64,000 nt of DNA from Pieris napi (GCF_905475465.1 NC_062238.1:8660501-8724500); one strand, 5' to 3'; positions 36,451 through 48,715 are shown, counted from the stretch's first letter. Program-made: numbers and translations. Notes: generated by a model from the sequence alone, not told the origin.

Positions 36451-37002
36451 AAATATTATATTTTAAGGTTAGTTATTGTTTTTTGTTATAGTAATTTAAA
36501 AGATTTTAGGTTTAATCTTATTAATATCATTTTTTTATATAATTATTTGATTATCTTTTAATTGAATATTAATTTTGTATCATTGTCTCCCTCGCGTCCT
36601 TTTATTAGTAACATTTTTTTTTTGTCCTACTGTCTCTTAACTGACGAGTCTTGTCTTAATGTACGGTAGTTTATAAACATACGATGTTTACACTATGCAG
36701 TGGCATGTTCAGCTTCATTTTAAATCAAAGTTTAAGCGTAACAAAATAATTAAATTAAGTTTTCCGCAACTGTAAATCCGTTTGACATAACAGTTAAACA
36801 ATTAATTCTTAACTACATCTGTCGCGTTTCAAACCACCTGTGTCTGCGATAAAAGTAATATTTGTACGTTATTTAGTTAACTATAACCATAGGCTATAGA
36901 ATTTTTATTAAAATGGAATTGTTTTCAATTGTAATAATGAATTTAAAATTTCCAGTGAAATATGTGAGTGAGTAATTTTTCTTTATAAGCAAGTACATAA
37001 TT

Positions 37003-37037
<35 letters not shown>

Positions 37038-37815
37038 TTTATATAACATTTGGTTCTGCACTTCTCGCACTTATCATATTTCTTTTTTTTTAGTTTTTCT
37101 CTTTGTCTAGGGTTGCCTGGAAGAGATCGCTTATCAGCGATAAGGCCGCCCGTTGCATCCCTTATAATTTTTAAGTATTGTGTTTCTTTTATTTTTATTG
37201 CAACGAAGTGTAAATAAATAAATAATTTTTTTTCGAACCAAATTAAACACTGATCCACAACTAGACACCAACGTTTTAAAAACTTCTAATCTATTAAGCA
37301 GAATATAATTTGATGTATTTTTTAATTAATAAAAATAAGTACAATTGAATTTTTAAATTATTTTGACTTCGTAACTGAGTATGACATTTCATAGATTTAA
37401 AATCTGTTGAAACTATTTAAACTTCTTAAGACAAACAGTACAGTCAAGGAAAATCTATAAAACAACGATGAATAAATGTAACATTGTAACGCCAATATTC
37501 CAATCTCAAATATAGATGATGATCGCGCTTCTTAAGGAAAACATAGACGAAAAATCGTGAATATATATCGCCTTTTCATGTGCTAGCTATTCAAACTATC
37601 GAGTCATAGTTCTTATTTCAAAATAAACATTTCCTTTAACAAGAAAATATGTGACTATAAAAATTATTATATTAATTTATATAATAAATTGATTGCTATA
37701 AGAAAACATTTAAAAATAACAATTTGTTTAATAACAATCAGTCCTAATAACATGTGAAATCACCGAAAATAACATTTAAAGAATCAATAACATATTTTGT
37801 AGTACCGAAGCCAGC
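36451..37815. other. Intergenic with AT microsatellite and LINE tail
   Basis: An (AT)n tract covers about 36999-37038. 37104-37220 is the 3' tail of a lepidopteran LINE (GCCTGGAAGAGATCGCTTAT, CAGCGATAAGGCCGCCC) ending in a (TAAA) run. The rest is AT-rich without recognisable genes. Confidence 0.55.
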
Positions 37816-37822
37816 TCAGTCG
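37814..37822 (+). promoter_or_regulatory. Possible initiator of gene C
   Basis: GCTCAGTCGG contains the arthropod initiator TCAGT at 37816-37820, about 100 bp before the gene C start codon, at the edge of a locally GC-rich leader. Confidence 0.35.
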
Positions 37823-37916
37823 GTCTGCCGCGTTCGTAGAGAGCGGGCGTAGCGAACGGCTACGCATCGGTACATAACGTAACGAAATGCTACGGGTGTT
37901 ATAATAAGTGAACAAA

Positions 37917-40900
37917 ATGATTTGTGCGTGCATTTTCGCGTTACTATTTGGAACTGTTATTGGGAACCCGGCTAAAATTGGTATGTACTTAATTTTGTGA
38001 ACAAAGGAGGCATTGCGTGGGGTTCAGAAATTTGAGTATTTATAAATCTATGATTTATAGCGTTTAAAGAAGTTGTTGGAACCGTAAACGCTTGTGTATT
38101 AGTTTGATTTATGTTTTAACTATTAGAATTGTGGTTTGCGGTATTTCTATTTATGATGAGACTATCAAATTGACTTTGGATACGAAATAATAACCATACG
38201 GCAATTGCGGTTTAAAAAAATACCAGCGTTGTTATAAAACTTTTTTTTTTATAATTTATTTATTACCATAGATGTATTGAGTTGTCAGTTGATTCATATT
38301 TAATAGAGATAGATTTCTTATCTCCAAAATAAATTGTGACGAAAAATATATTTTACGTTTCCGTAGAATATAATGAACCTAAAAAAATATTGTGATGTTG
38401 ATACATTTAACTAAATATTAGAATATATCAAAATAAAGTATATTGTATATACTCTCTAGGTTTTGAATAACATTTGATCACAAGTATCGTATGTTTGATA
38501 ACAATATTAATTAGCTCAATACAAACATTTGATTATTTATCGTTTGTGTCTTATGATTGTTGTTTATCTGGAATATTTTTAGATCAAATTAAATAATGAC
38601 TTACTAACATAATTGTAGTTTAGTGGTTATAGGTTCGATTCTCGGTTCAAGAGTGATCCGAGTTGGTTGAGAAAACTGAGGCAGCATTTACAACTAGCCT
38701 AATCTTTTAAATTTGATGACTCATTGGTCTAGTGGTTAGTACCCCTGACTGCGAATCCATGGGTCCCGGGTTCGATCCCCGGCTGAGACGAACATCCATG
38801 TATTTTGTATTAGCTTATCTCATTACTACTTCAAACTTGATTATAAATTATATCTATAAAATAAATCACTGTTCAAACAAATTTAAATTATATTTCTCAA
38901 ATCTGTTATACATTTGATAAATTTCATCATATTTATTATATAATAATGTAGTTATCGAGTACATACGTAAATAAATAAGTACGCTTCGACGGTGACAACC
39001 AATATGCTTCTTTGGGTTCATTTTCCCTATTACAAATACCTATATTAAAAAACGTTCACATTAAAGAGTTGGATAAAGATTAAATACATCTTATGTAATC
39101 GACGATAAAATCACTGAGGATAACAGAGCTGTAGAGATCAAGCAATGTATGGAAGAGTCCAGGAATAAAGAATGGCATAAGCTGGAGAAAGCCTATCCAA
39201 GATGGGGTTCCAAACGCTAAAGAGACAACCAAACACTAATATTTATTTAATGCGGTATAAATTTAAAGTGTTTCGTGAATATTAGATTTTTATATAGTAG
39301 AGGTTCAAGTGCTCAGGCGCTAATTAAAGTTTTAAGTTCGCGCCTGGTAAATAGTACCGGTGGTCCCAGAGCTGGTGCTTTACTCGCTCAACGATTAAGT
39401 ATCGCAATACAGCGGGGAGATGCTGCCAACGTTAAAGGTACACTGGCACAGAGACCGAACCTTCTATATTTTTATTTTAGTTAAGAAAATTGAAAATACT
39501 ATATATTTGATTGCATGATTACAAGAAAAAAATACCGGGGTTCTATACTTAACCAGTCGTAGTTCGAATACTAGACGTTTGTTATATTGTATGTGCCGTG
39601 TGTTACTGTTTTAAAGATAATTTTAAAGCTCGCAGAAATTAATACTGATATTTTATATACAACACAGGCAAAAAGTTAAAAAAGCAAATTAGCTCCTATA
39701 AATTTATAGGCATAACATAACGCAATCGTATTTTAATAAAATATGTTTATATAGTTTGTAATAAATGGAGGCTTAATAATAATAATAAGTATCGACGAAT
39801 TATAAAGATGACAATAAAAACCAATACATTACAAATAGTGTTTCAATTTGGAAGGCTCAGTAGGCTCACATATATCTATAAAAAGTATTAGTAGTTCTGT
39901 AGATAAACATTATCAACGGAACTAGTGCCGAAATGAGAAAGCTACCTTATTCAATTTGATCCAGTTATTATCTTAAAAGAATACAATATACATAGACTTC
40001 TGTCCATAAGTTATACGTTGTACGATAAAATTTAAATATAGAATCATTGACGGTATATTTAGCGTCACCAAATACGACATACGATTTATAAGAATAAAAA
40101 TGAGGTCAAATAAAGTCTACGCATATCAAGTCAAAGATAGGACCCGGTTATAATCTGTGTTATTCAAGTCACGCGTGCCTTGAGGCGCGTGAAAAACACA
40201 ACGTGACGTAAAAAACGAGCCAAGATTTGTTTCAGTTACGAGCTTGTGACAAATAGAGAGCTTTCTGTCGGGGACGCTTAAGTGGAAATCGAGATAATGT
40301 CACACTATTTGTATTATTTGTCAATATAACTGCTGCGTTTATTATGTGTAAAAATCATTTTTGAAACCACTACAGATAATCATGTCTCCAAATAATAATT
40401 GTCATAATTCAAATTTATACGTGTGAAACATTATTTGATAAACCAAGTGTAGATTAATTAAAAGCTAAGCTTAAAGCTGAAAGTTGGAGACCAAAATAAT
40501 ATTAAATTCCTACTCGGTTTGGAAAACTTTTGAAGACAAATAATAATAATTGTTAAATAATTAGAGAGCTAATTAAATTAAATCAAATACCAAAAAATGG
40601 TTTTAATCCTGACGGCTTATTTATAGTGAAAAACATCAAATTTCCATTCAATAACAGCAGTAAATAGGTTTACACATAGGTAGGCAACACATAATTAAGG
40701 TTTTTAAACATATTAAACTTAGCTTGATTAATTTTAGAATCGACATACGCGTAAATGTTAAAATGTTGTGTAATGATATGAAACTTACTATATTAGTAGT
40801 GTCATCATAATGCACTTAAAACCATGTAGACCATGAAAAGCTTTGCGGCTTAATACTCGCACTGTAAAAGGCTAATATAATAAGTGACGTACGTTATGCA

Positions 40901-43900
40901 TCAAAGGGTTTTAAAATTATTAAAATTCTGCGTCACTATAATTATATGTGAGAATTAAATTATATTTAAATGAATAAAATTAACGCTAAATACAAAACAG
41001 ATTAATCCCGATGCACAGCAAATGGCACAAACGATTTGTCACGGCACGCCGCGCCGGCGCCGGCACAAATGCGCTCCAGAGACAATTTGCGCTTTACTTG
41101 ACGGCTATTTAACTATCACGATGGTGTAATTTAACTGTCTACTGTAACAAAGGTTTGCGTATTATTTACGTACTTCTATTTATTTATACATTCTATAACA
41201 ATGTGTATGCCTAAAAAATACAAGAAAATATGACATCATAAATTTAACACACATACACAATACACATCAATTACATTAAAAAGAAATCTATCAAACGAAA
41301 AAATTAAACAAACCACAAAATAATAATTATATAAAACAAACAATAACTAAAACTAAAAAGATAAAAAATAACAATAACAGTAATAAACAAAATTAAATGA
41401 AAACTCAAACCATATTAAGAGCCTGCAAAACAAAGTGACGATAAGTTGGTAAACTGTTCTAAAACACATCAATATTTTACTTCTAGTGAAGATAGAATTA
41501 TATATATAAGTACCTCTTGCGATACACTAGTTTTCACTGTTGATTTTTAAAACGTTTATTAACGTGATTCGCGAATTTACCTAGGAATAGCTTTTCTCCC
41601 AATGTATGCAAAACAAAGATCAATTTATAAGAAACGTTCTGAAAATATGAAAATTGTACAAAGGACAAAGCGCCCCTTTTTGTAGAAAGATTCCTTAAAA
41701 TTAAATGATTGATCCTAAAAGGCTTCGAATGTTTTTTTCAAAAGGTTTTTACGGTCCTTGTTTGTTTATTAACTGATCATACAAAACTATCCGACCGGAA
41801 ACGACGGTGTATTTCCATCACAAACCAAACGCCATTTCAAAGCTTGGCCTCACAAAATTTGGTTGAATAGCCATTCAGGTTATTCAATGAAATACAACAT
41901 TTTATTTCAGATACGTGGGTGGTTAAACCTGGGTGTATTGAATTGGATGGTGTCCACAAAATTTTTATTCCGCGTAAGGCACAGAACACTACCCTACATA
42001 CATACAAAAAAATATTAAGCCTATGTTAACGCAGTAACATTATTGCAACTACGTAAATTTTTAATTTAGTTGCCCTTAATAATCTTATTTTATAAATTAA
42101 CAATTAGCATATTATTTATGAAATTGAATGGTGTACAAAATATATTAAAGTAACGCATAATTCTAGTTCTTAACTGTACCAATTAAATGAAAGCACAGCC
42201 TTGCGATTCTGTAACTCACTTTTCGAACTCGATTTTACGATTTGGCATTCTGATAAACAATAAACTACAAGCTCCCTCCTTATCAGAAGGCCAAATTAAA
42301 AAATGACTGCTTTACGACTGCCGCTGTGAAAACCGCTGTGTGAGTTCGAAAAGTGAGTTACAGAATCGCAAGGCTGATAGGGAAAAGGCGTAACAGCTGC
42401 TTAACTAAGTTATTCCTTCTAAATGTTGTTTCAACCAGTTCGACGATAATTACACAAATAAAACCAACGGGGTTGATTACCCAGATGTTGACACGTCATG
42501 GTGGATCTTGTCGTATCTTTACAGGTTCAGGGTTAGACAAAGTGCTGCCTGTCCTTGTAGCAATACAGCTGAAGAATTATTATTCTGTATTACATATTCT
42601 GACCGACTGTCCAATGAATAGATACGACAGGTATAAGACAGAGCAAGCTATGGTAATAAAAGTAATAGAGACGAACTTAAAATAAATAATGTTCAACAAT
42701 AGATTAAGAGACATCTTTCTGGAATTTTCTATAAATGTTATACAAAAAGTTGTTAAAAGAAATAGTGCTTAATCATCCGGGTTACCAATACCAATTACTT
42801 AAGTTGTACATATACTTCGGTTATTACCTCTGAGGACAACATAGTAATTTAGAATTAGCTAGATTGTATATGTATAAAAAGAACTGTACCAATTTCCCTT
42901 ATATGTTTATAACGTAATACATACAGTTTTATCTCGTTGAAATCAAAATCATAAAACAAACTGTTAATATATAAAACAAAGTCTCAAAGTAAACACAATT
43001 TATCTATCCTCATCGTGAAACGTCAATATTAAAAGCCATCATCAAACAAAGAAAAATACAAAGTAATTCAATATCCACACAATATTCCATTTGTATGAGT
43101 TCTTAAAGTATCAGAATATTAATTTCAGATTCAATAATCAACTCTATTTCATATAGATAAGGGTGAGAATTCCATGTATGCGACTGTAAACTAAATTGAC
43201 TCCGACAGGCCAACCCTACCACTTAAAATATCCCCTTTTGGGGTGGTTTTTTAGATAACAGTGATAACGAAGTGCCGAAATGTAAAATTGTCTCTGCAGT
43301 GGTGTTTTTATATGACACTTTTCACTGTCGTGTAAAATATAAAACTAGGAATAGTTTTTGATCTTGCGTTTATAAGACAAAAACGCGTGGCAATAGTTCT
43401 AGTCATATTGTTATAATTTGTTTTGTTATATTTGAAGTGTTGTGAATATGTGTGTAATGGTGAATGTGGTAAATTACAGTACAGATTTTTTTTACTTATG
43501 CAACTTTAATGACGTTGTGATTTATGACATTTTCCTTTGAATAATTGTTATGTAGAGGGAGGGTAAAACTTGCTGAGTTTCTTGCCCGTTCTTCTTAGAA
43601 CAAGGCCTCCTGGTAGTCTTGCTCTTTCGCGAATTTTGTAAACGTTTTTGACATTCATAAGCATGCGCTAAGACGCATCCAGACTGAATAAACGTATTTT
43701 GATTGATTGATTGATTGATAAAGAAACACATTTTTTTTAATATGAAATAGTTGCATGTTGATTTATAGACATTTGTTGTTTATTGCTTTTAACTTATCGT
43801 TACAGTAAACATAAGGTAGATGCACTATTCTCTAAACTATTAGTATATTATGATAAAATGTAAAATCGATTTCCATATAAAGTTTTAATGGTCCGAGACC

Positions 43901-46696
43901 TAGGTTGGGGAATGGGGCAAGGACCTGTATATTTATCGTATCCAAGAAATTCTGGTGATTCGCATTAAAACCATACAAATTCACATAAGAGCGGTGTCTA
44001 GAATTCATATATCTGAAGAGAATATCTGATATTAAATTGCGTTCATTATTTCCTATTATTAATTTGGCACTATTCCGATATGTTATAGAAATGGAAGCCA
44101 AATCAAAGGAAGAATCTATAGTCATGTTAAAAAGAGGAACAACGTACATAAGATTGTGACCAATTTCAAAATTTTTTGAAGTTATACTTCTTTCGGCGCG
44201 TTAGGGAATAATGATGAGAGTAAATATTAACGATGCGCGCGCAAACCGTCACAAAATGCCGACACCCTGAAGTGAGCTATAGTTAAGATTTTAGTTTTTT
44301 CTATCGTTAGTTTCGTTTTTTCTAGAAACGTAAAATACAATTTTTGAGACGATTTTTATCTTGTTACGCCAAAGAAGTAACTTGTGACGCGTATAGATAA
44401 GTACACACACGTTTATTACCAGCACGAAAACATTTTTTTTAAATTTCCTAGCCATATGCGAAGCCGAAATCATCGCTAGTAGGTACATTACAAAATATTA
44501 ACGCCAGCCTAAATATATTTTAAGCATTCAATCAATTTTTATTAATATTTTCCGTAATTAATTTCAGCTTTCGAGAGCGCAAGTAATCTTTTTACAAATT
44601 TAATCAGCTGAAAAATGCAACAGAGTTATTAAACTAATTAATTCAATTAGGTTAACGTGTGTACCTGGTCCATTTGGTCCATTGGTCCATTGGTATGATA
44701 TGCTATATATATATATATGATTTTATATGCTATGGTTGATTATTAATAGCATTTCCTTAGTTCACATCTAATTAAGATAATAATAACAAATTTTCCACCG
44801 CTCTATAAGAGCCTTATATGGAAGCAATATTAGCCTGTTTTTTTGTTGGTATATATAATGTGAGTCCCAGGATAACCTAGAAATCAAGTGCATAATGCAC
44901 TTGATTTCTGCTCTTATAATTGTATGATAAGAATGGATTTGAGCAGTATTGGCCTAGTGGCTTCAGCGTGCGACTCTCATCCCTGAGATCATAGGTTCGA
45001 TCCCCGGCTAACCACCAATGGACTTTCTTTCTATGGAGTATATAATAATATAAAGAGCGAATATTTCTTTATATACGCTCGAACGGTGAAGGAAAACATC
45101 GTGAGGAAACCGACATGTCTTAGACCCAAAAAGTCGGCGTGTGTCAGGCACTGGAGGCTGATTGCCTACTTGCCTATGAGATTGAAAAATTATAGTGAAA
45201 TAGATTCAGAAATCTGAGGCCCAGACCTAAAGGTTATAGTTTTACTGATTTATTTTAATTTTAGGAAGTGATTTGATGTCTTACATGCCTGACTCTAACA
45301 GGCTTTTCTAATGTTTACCTTAGTCGCATGATACGGTTTGTTGATCATAATCTAGATAAAGTTCTAGGTCTGTAGTTTGAAGACTCGACCAATTTTCCAG
45401 AACTTTCAGGAACAATTGGACGAATATCATTGCTTTTTCACGCCTCTCTGACAGTACGAGGTTTGTATACGGTCACAAAATACAATGATTTTTTGACTAA
45501 TAAAATTAAGGTTTGTTTATTTGCGCTATATTAAGAACTCTTCTAAGTTTGTGTCAAAAAATAATTTTATTATGAGCGACACTAAATTTAATAAAACATG
45601 ATAAATGAAATTAAAAAAAAAAACAATTGAAGTGGAAGTTAATATGGGCAAGCAATATTTTTTTTCTTATTCAAAATGACATTAATTTACGTTAGCCACT
45701 TACCAGTAAGGTGTAAACTAATAGCAAAACTGAAGCTTGAAACATTAATAGACTTAGGAAAATCCAGTAGTCAGTCTCAGTATAACAGTGCAAAATTGAA
45801 AAGACGCTTCCGACTTATCAATTTACCTAACGAAGTGCACGCCCTAATTCGACAGGGTTGGCACTCCGCCAAAACTGTAGCTTAGCTTTCAAATTATAAG
45901 TCGACCTACTTTGCGAATTTACTGATATTGTAGGTGAGCTATGAAAGTTCAAGAATAAAACTAAATTGTTATGACTGTATTCAGAAGCTTTTATGATTGC
46001 GTGACATTTAAATCCAATTACTTCTTGAGGTATAACTTAAATTAAGTTATTTTACTGATGGCCTTGACGGGTTGGTTTTAAATTGCTTTCATTCCAAGGT
46101 CTATTTAGCAACGTACCTAAAGATTTAAGGATAAACGACCAAGAGTAAGAATCAAAACATTACTGAATATTAATGGCCACAATACAATTAAGGTGAAATA
46201 AACTGCTTGTACTGAAAAAATTTACGTAGAGACTTGAAAGTTGAATAGTACGATGGAGACACAAAACCCAAAAAAGCTTTTATTTTTGCAATGTTACTAC
46301 TACCTTGAAATTATACGTAGAGTCCACTGGTATAGTAAGAATTACACAATACAACTTTAGCGAATTAAAGACGTCATTCTTATTGAAGGTCTAGCTTTCT
46401 TTTATTAAATAGGAATATACATTAATATAAATTCCTATTGTACGTTATATACTTTCACAAAATTGAAGGGATCAGATAGTATTAAAAATCATTAATTGAG
46501 TGAGCAAGGCCACCCAAGCCAGTTTAATATAACGAAGAACCTTTGAAGTACACTTTATTTCCAGACAATAATTATGCGCTCATTTTCCGTGTTTATTATG
46601 GCTTAGTTCGAATTTTCATTCGCCATTTATTTTCAGTTGCCATGCGGAAAATTTATAAATGATGAATTTTCGCGGCAAAGATGTTTCGTGAATTAT
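37917..46696 (+). CDS. Gene C (tentative): small Cys-rich secreted protein
   Basis: Exon 1 (37917-37980) is the best part: MICACIFALLFGTVIGNPAKI is a clean signal peptide, ending at a GGTATGT donor in phase 1. Candidate exon 2 (41911-41973) follows a TTTTATTTCAG acceptor, continues in phase as DTWVVKPGCIELDGVHKIFIP and ends at a GTAAGG donor. Candidate exon 3 (43255-43331) follows TTTTTTAG and reads HNSDNEVPKCKIVS then FLYDTFHCR, with a weak GTAAAA donor. Candidate exon 4 (46637-46696) follows TTATTTTCAG, reads LPCGKFINDEFSRQRCFVNY and ends at GTGAGT. Phases fit (1, 1, 0, 0). No end exon was found. The spacing of Cys residues loosely recalls single-domain von Willebrand type C proteins, but this is a guess. 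An alternative last exon at about 44567 would give a 58-aa protein. Exon 1 is fairly sure; the chain is not. Confidence 0.35.
38722..38800 (+). repeat. tRNA-derived SINE head
   Basis: Box A TGGTCTAGTGGTTAG and box B GGTTCGATCCCC are present, with a head nearly identical to the SINE at 20318-20582. The sequence after about 38800 does not continue the SINE body, so the copy is short. Confidence 0.8.
38801..41900. other. Intron/intergenic; a retroelement end at 39275 and a GC palindrome
   Basis: Apart from 39275-39484 this holds no gene I can support. 41041-41075 is GC-rich and contains the 12-bp palindrome GCCGGCGCCGGC (41053-41064) in otherwise AT-rich DNA. Confidence 0.4.
39275..39484 (+). 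pseudogene. C-terminal fragment of a diverged REL-type retrotransposon
   Basis: The frame ends ALIKVLSSRLVNSTGGPRAG then LLAQRLSIAIQRGDAANVKG before TLAQRP. It aligns with the last residues of the 954-codon protein (RLVDITGDRRSGSYLGQRIS, LAIQRGNAASIFGTLP) but differs at about half the positions, so it is another family, not a copy. Confidence 0.65.
42198..42374. repeat. Fold-back element, shortened copy
   Basis: Starts GCCTTGCGATTCTGTAACTC and ends with its complement, with the family loop CTGATAAACAATAAACTACA between. At 177 bp it is shorter than the 243-bp copy, with internal losses in both arms. Confidence 0.85.
42400..42790 (+). pseudogene. 3' remnant of an R1-like LINE
   Basis: Across shifted frames one reads LTRHGG, then CPCSNTAEE, then HILTDCPMNRYDRYKTEQAM. 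This matches the C-terminal Cys/His region of R1-clade (type-1) retrotransposon proteins as I remember them. At least two frameshifts and stops. Confidence 0.55.
43540..43722 (+). mobile_element. LINE 3' end with (GATT)n tail
   Basis: Contains TTCTTAGAACAAGGCCTCCT, CATTCATAAGCATGCGC and AATAAACGTATTTTGATTG with a GATT repeat at the end, a tail type I recall from lepidopteran LINEs. Confidence 0.6.
43832..44192 (-). CDS. Possible terminal exon of an unrecognised gene
   Basis: A minus-strand frame of about 119 codons stays open from 44192 to a stop at 43832-43834. It reads KNFEIGHNLMYVVPLFNMTI then DSSFDLASISITYRNSAKLI, and ends IQVLAPFPNLGLGPLKLYME with a short hydrophobic tail. The alternating hydrophobic pattern looks like beta-strands of a secreted protein, not random AT-rich translation. 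The start is unknown; an AG acceptor near 44180 is possible but weak. No known family came to mind. It lies in the proposed intron 3 of gene C, on the opposite strand. Confidence 0.35.
44879..44909. repeat. Perfect 31-bp palindrome
   Basis: Two 15-base arms, AGAAATCAAGTGCAT and its complement, around a single A. It lies just upstream of a SINE. Confidence 0.9.
44945..45255 (+). repeat. Lepidopteran tRNA-derived SINE, well preserved
   Basis: Box A TTGGCCTAGTGGCTTCAGCG and box B AGGTTCGATCCCCGGC are followed by CACCAATGGACTTTC, AACATCGTGAGGAAACCGAC and CGGCGTGTGTCAGGCACTGG, with an AT-rich tail. This is the reference copy for the family in this window. Confidence 0.9.
45676..46620. other. Intergenic; one 69-codon frame without support
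   Basis: A plus-strand frame at 45676-45885 contains LPNEVHALIRQGWHSAKT but has no clear splice sites or known domain. Nothing else is recognised. Confidence 0.3.
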
Positions 46697-46807
46697 GTGA
46701 GTTATTTATTTAATTGTACAGTGTGGTTTAAAATGTTTGTTGCTTTCAAGTTATTAAAATATTAAAGTGTTTTTAATTAACTATAAAAGCTCTTTTAATA
46801 AAATATA

Positions 46808-47285
46808 CAGGGTGGTCAAAATGTCGTGGATCAAACGCAAATAGGGGATAGATGAGGTCATCAGCTGCAAAAAATTGTTCTACGGGAGGTCTCTGAGCTC
46901 AACCCCTGCTATAATTTATTTTGCGTTTTTATAAGAAAACTGACTTTTTCGATAGATATTAGAGTGACTCATGGCCATGTGTAATACATTTTCAGAATCC
47001 CTATTAAATGCGCCAAAACTTGTAATACAGGGTCATTTTTCGGTAGAGTAATTTTTTTTCACAGTGGGGTCTGGGTGGCGGGGATATTATGAAAAAGATA
47101 CAGAATGTAGATTTTTTCGAATTTTAATAAAAATTAGTAGAAAACGTCATTTTTCTTATAAAAACGCAAAATAAATTATAACTCTGCAGCCTCGAGTTAG
47201 AGACCTCCCGTAGAATAATTTTTTGCAGCTGATGACCTCATCTATCACCTATTTGCGTTTGATCCACGACTTTTTGGCCACCCTG
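46808..47285. mobile_element. MITE with about 145-bp TIRs and TA target sites
   Basis: Begins CAGGGTGGTCAAAATGTCGT and ends with the inverted CAGGGTGGCC, flanked by TA on both sides. TIRs of about 145 bp share GATGAGGTCATCAGCTGC. No transposase. The TA duplication suggests the Tc1/mariner superfamily. Confidence 0.85.
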
Positions 47286-47289
47286 TATA

Positions 47290-47695
47290 TTTTCAACTAC
47301 CACCGCATTGACATTTAACAGCCCCAGTCAACCCGTGACCATGACGAATATAAAGCACATTGATTATTTTAAATATTCAAAAACTTGTGATAAAAGTTTT
47401 CACCCCGTAAAACTGTATTTCCTTTAACTATCAAAGAAGCCGTAAGGTGTGAAGTCAGCAAACGCAAAACTAGGTCGCGAATTGTAAAGCGCTATAGTTG
47501 GTACTTGCCGAGTACTTTCAAACAGAAACAGTTATTTTTAACTTTGCATAGAAGAAACACCGCCGTTATTAGTTGAACAAAGATAATTGAGATTTTTTGA
47601 CGAAAAATTTTCCTCAAAATCGGTATTTATGTAAGCAATTAATATTGAAATTACCATGTGTTGTTATTATAACTTTAAAATAATTAGAAAACTAG
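47290..47695. other. Intergenic, nothing recognised
   Basis: AT-rich sequence without a supported feature. Confidence 0.35.
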
Positions 47696-47699
47696 TGGT

Positions 47700-47998
47700 A
47701 CCAAGTGAAAGTGCTCTGGGTCTTGGCCTTAGATTTCTGTACATAGTGATCATTTTTATCTAATTGGTGATGAGAAGTAGGTAAGCGCCTGGAAGAGATC
47801 GCTCGATAGCGATAAGGCCGCCAATTGCCCTCCTTTTCATTCAATATTGACAATTTTATTATGCTATTGAAAATTTATACTTAATAAATAAAAATAAATA
47901 AATAATCAGCCTTTCTGTGCCAGTTAAATGCAGTAGAAAATTCGATCCGACGTCCTCAGAGATGAGAATCGCACGCTTAATGGATAAACTCTAAAAAA
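47700..47998 (-). repeat. SINE (minus) interrupted by a LINE tail (plus)
   Basis: 47700-47781 and about 47906-47998 are the two halves of the 44945-type SINE in reverse (TTGGCCTTAGATTTCTG; ATCCGACGTCCTCAGAGATG). Between them, 47782-47905 is a 5'-truncated LINE tail (CCTGGAAGAGATCGCTCGAT, then AATAAA-rich end). Confidence 0.75.
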
Positions 47999-47999
47999 C

Positions 48000-48575
48000 A
48001 TAACCATTACATATTAGTTACTTTAAAAACAAAAAGCCACCTACAATGATTATCACATTGGATTATAAGTATTTACCGTTTGCCTTTCTAAGAATACGTA
48101 CAATATTATGATTACCAGTTGTATTGAGGACATTGAGAGCTACCAATACTTAAAAACAACCCACTGGCAAGCCTATAGCAGTCTCAATGTCGCTGGGCAG
48201 CGATGTGAGTAATGAAAAGCTGCATGTTTCGAGGGTATGATCATTTTACCTAACCTACGAATGTATAACGTACAGAAAACGTTTTTAAACAAAGATTTAA
48301 AATATAAATAACTTATGAAATGCTCGACTGATATGAACTTATATGTGGTTATTTAAAACACTAACGCGAAACGCAAAACTTTTAATTAAAATATAACGCT
48401 GTGCCGTGAAGTTTCACCGTTATAGTTAGTTGTATAAAATTAATCTAGCAAAAGTACTTGATTTGTGAAAATATATTACTTGCTATTGAAGTTCGTTCAC
48501 GTGAAAACTGGCTAGCTTTTAAAATATTTGGTCTGATGGGATCAAAATTATGGGAGATGACTTGGATAGACGTTT
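48000..48575. other. Intergenic, nothing recognised
   Basis: No coding or repeat structure that I can support. Confidence 0.35.
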
Positions 48576-48579
48576 TTTT

Positions 48580-48715
48580 TATAGAACGGGGGGCAAACGG
48601 GCAGGAGGCTCATCTGATGTTAAGTGATACCGCCGCCCATGGACAGTCTCAATGCCAGAGGGCTCGCGAGTGCGTTGCCGGCTTTTAAGAATTGGTACGC
48701 ACTTTTCCTAAGTAA
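48580..48715 (-). mobile_element. 3' tail of the 33524-type LINE
   Basis: The reverse complement matches the last 130 bases of 33524-33866 (GGGGGCAAACGGGCAGGAGG; TTAAGTGATACCGCCGCCCA). 5'-truncated. Confidence 0.85.

Noticed and set aside
38722..38800. A tRNA gene
   Set aside because: Box A and box B are good, but no acceptor stem pairs and the same head is attached to a SINE body at 20318-20582.
41053..41064. A CpG-island promoter at the GCCGGCGCCGGC palindrome
   Set aside because: The GC-rich patch is under 100 bp and no initiator or downstream signal-peptide exon could be tied to it.
42353..42685. A 110-codon plus-strand protein
   Set aside because: It runs from a fold-back element arm into a frameshifted R1-like LINE remnant; only the HILTDCP part is once-coding.
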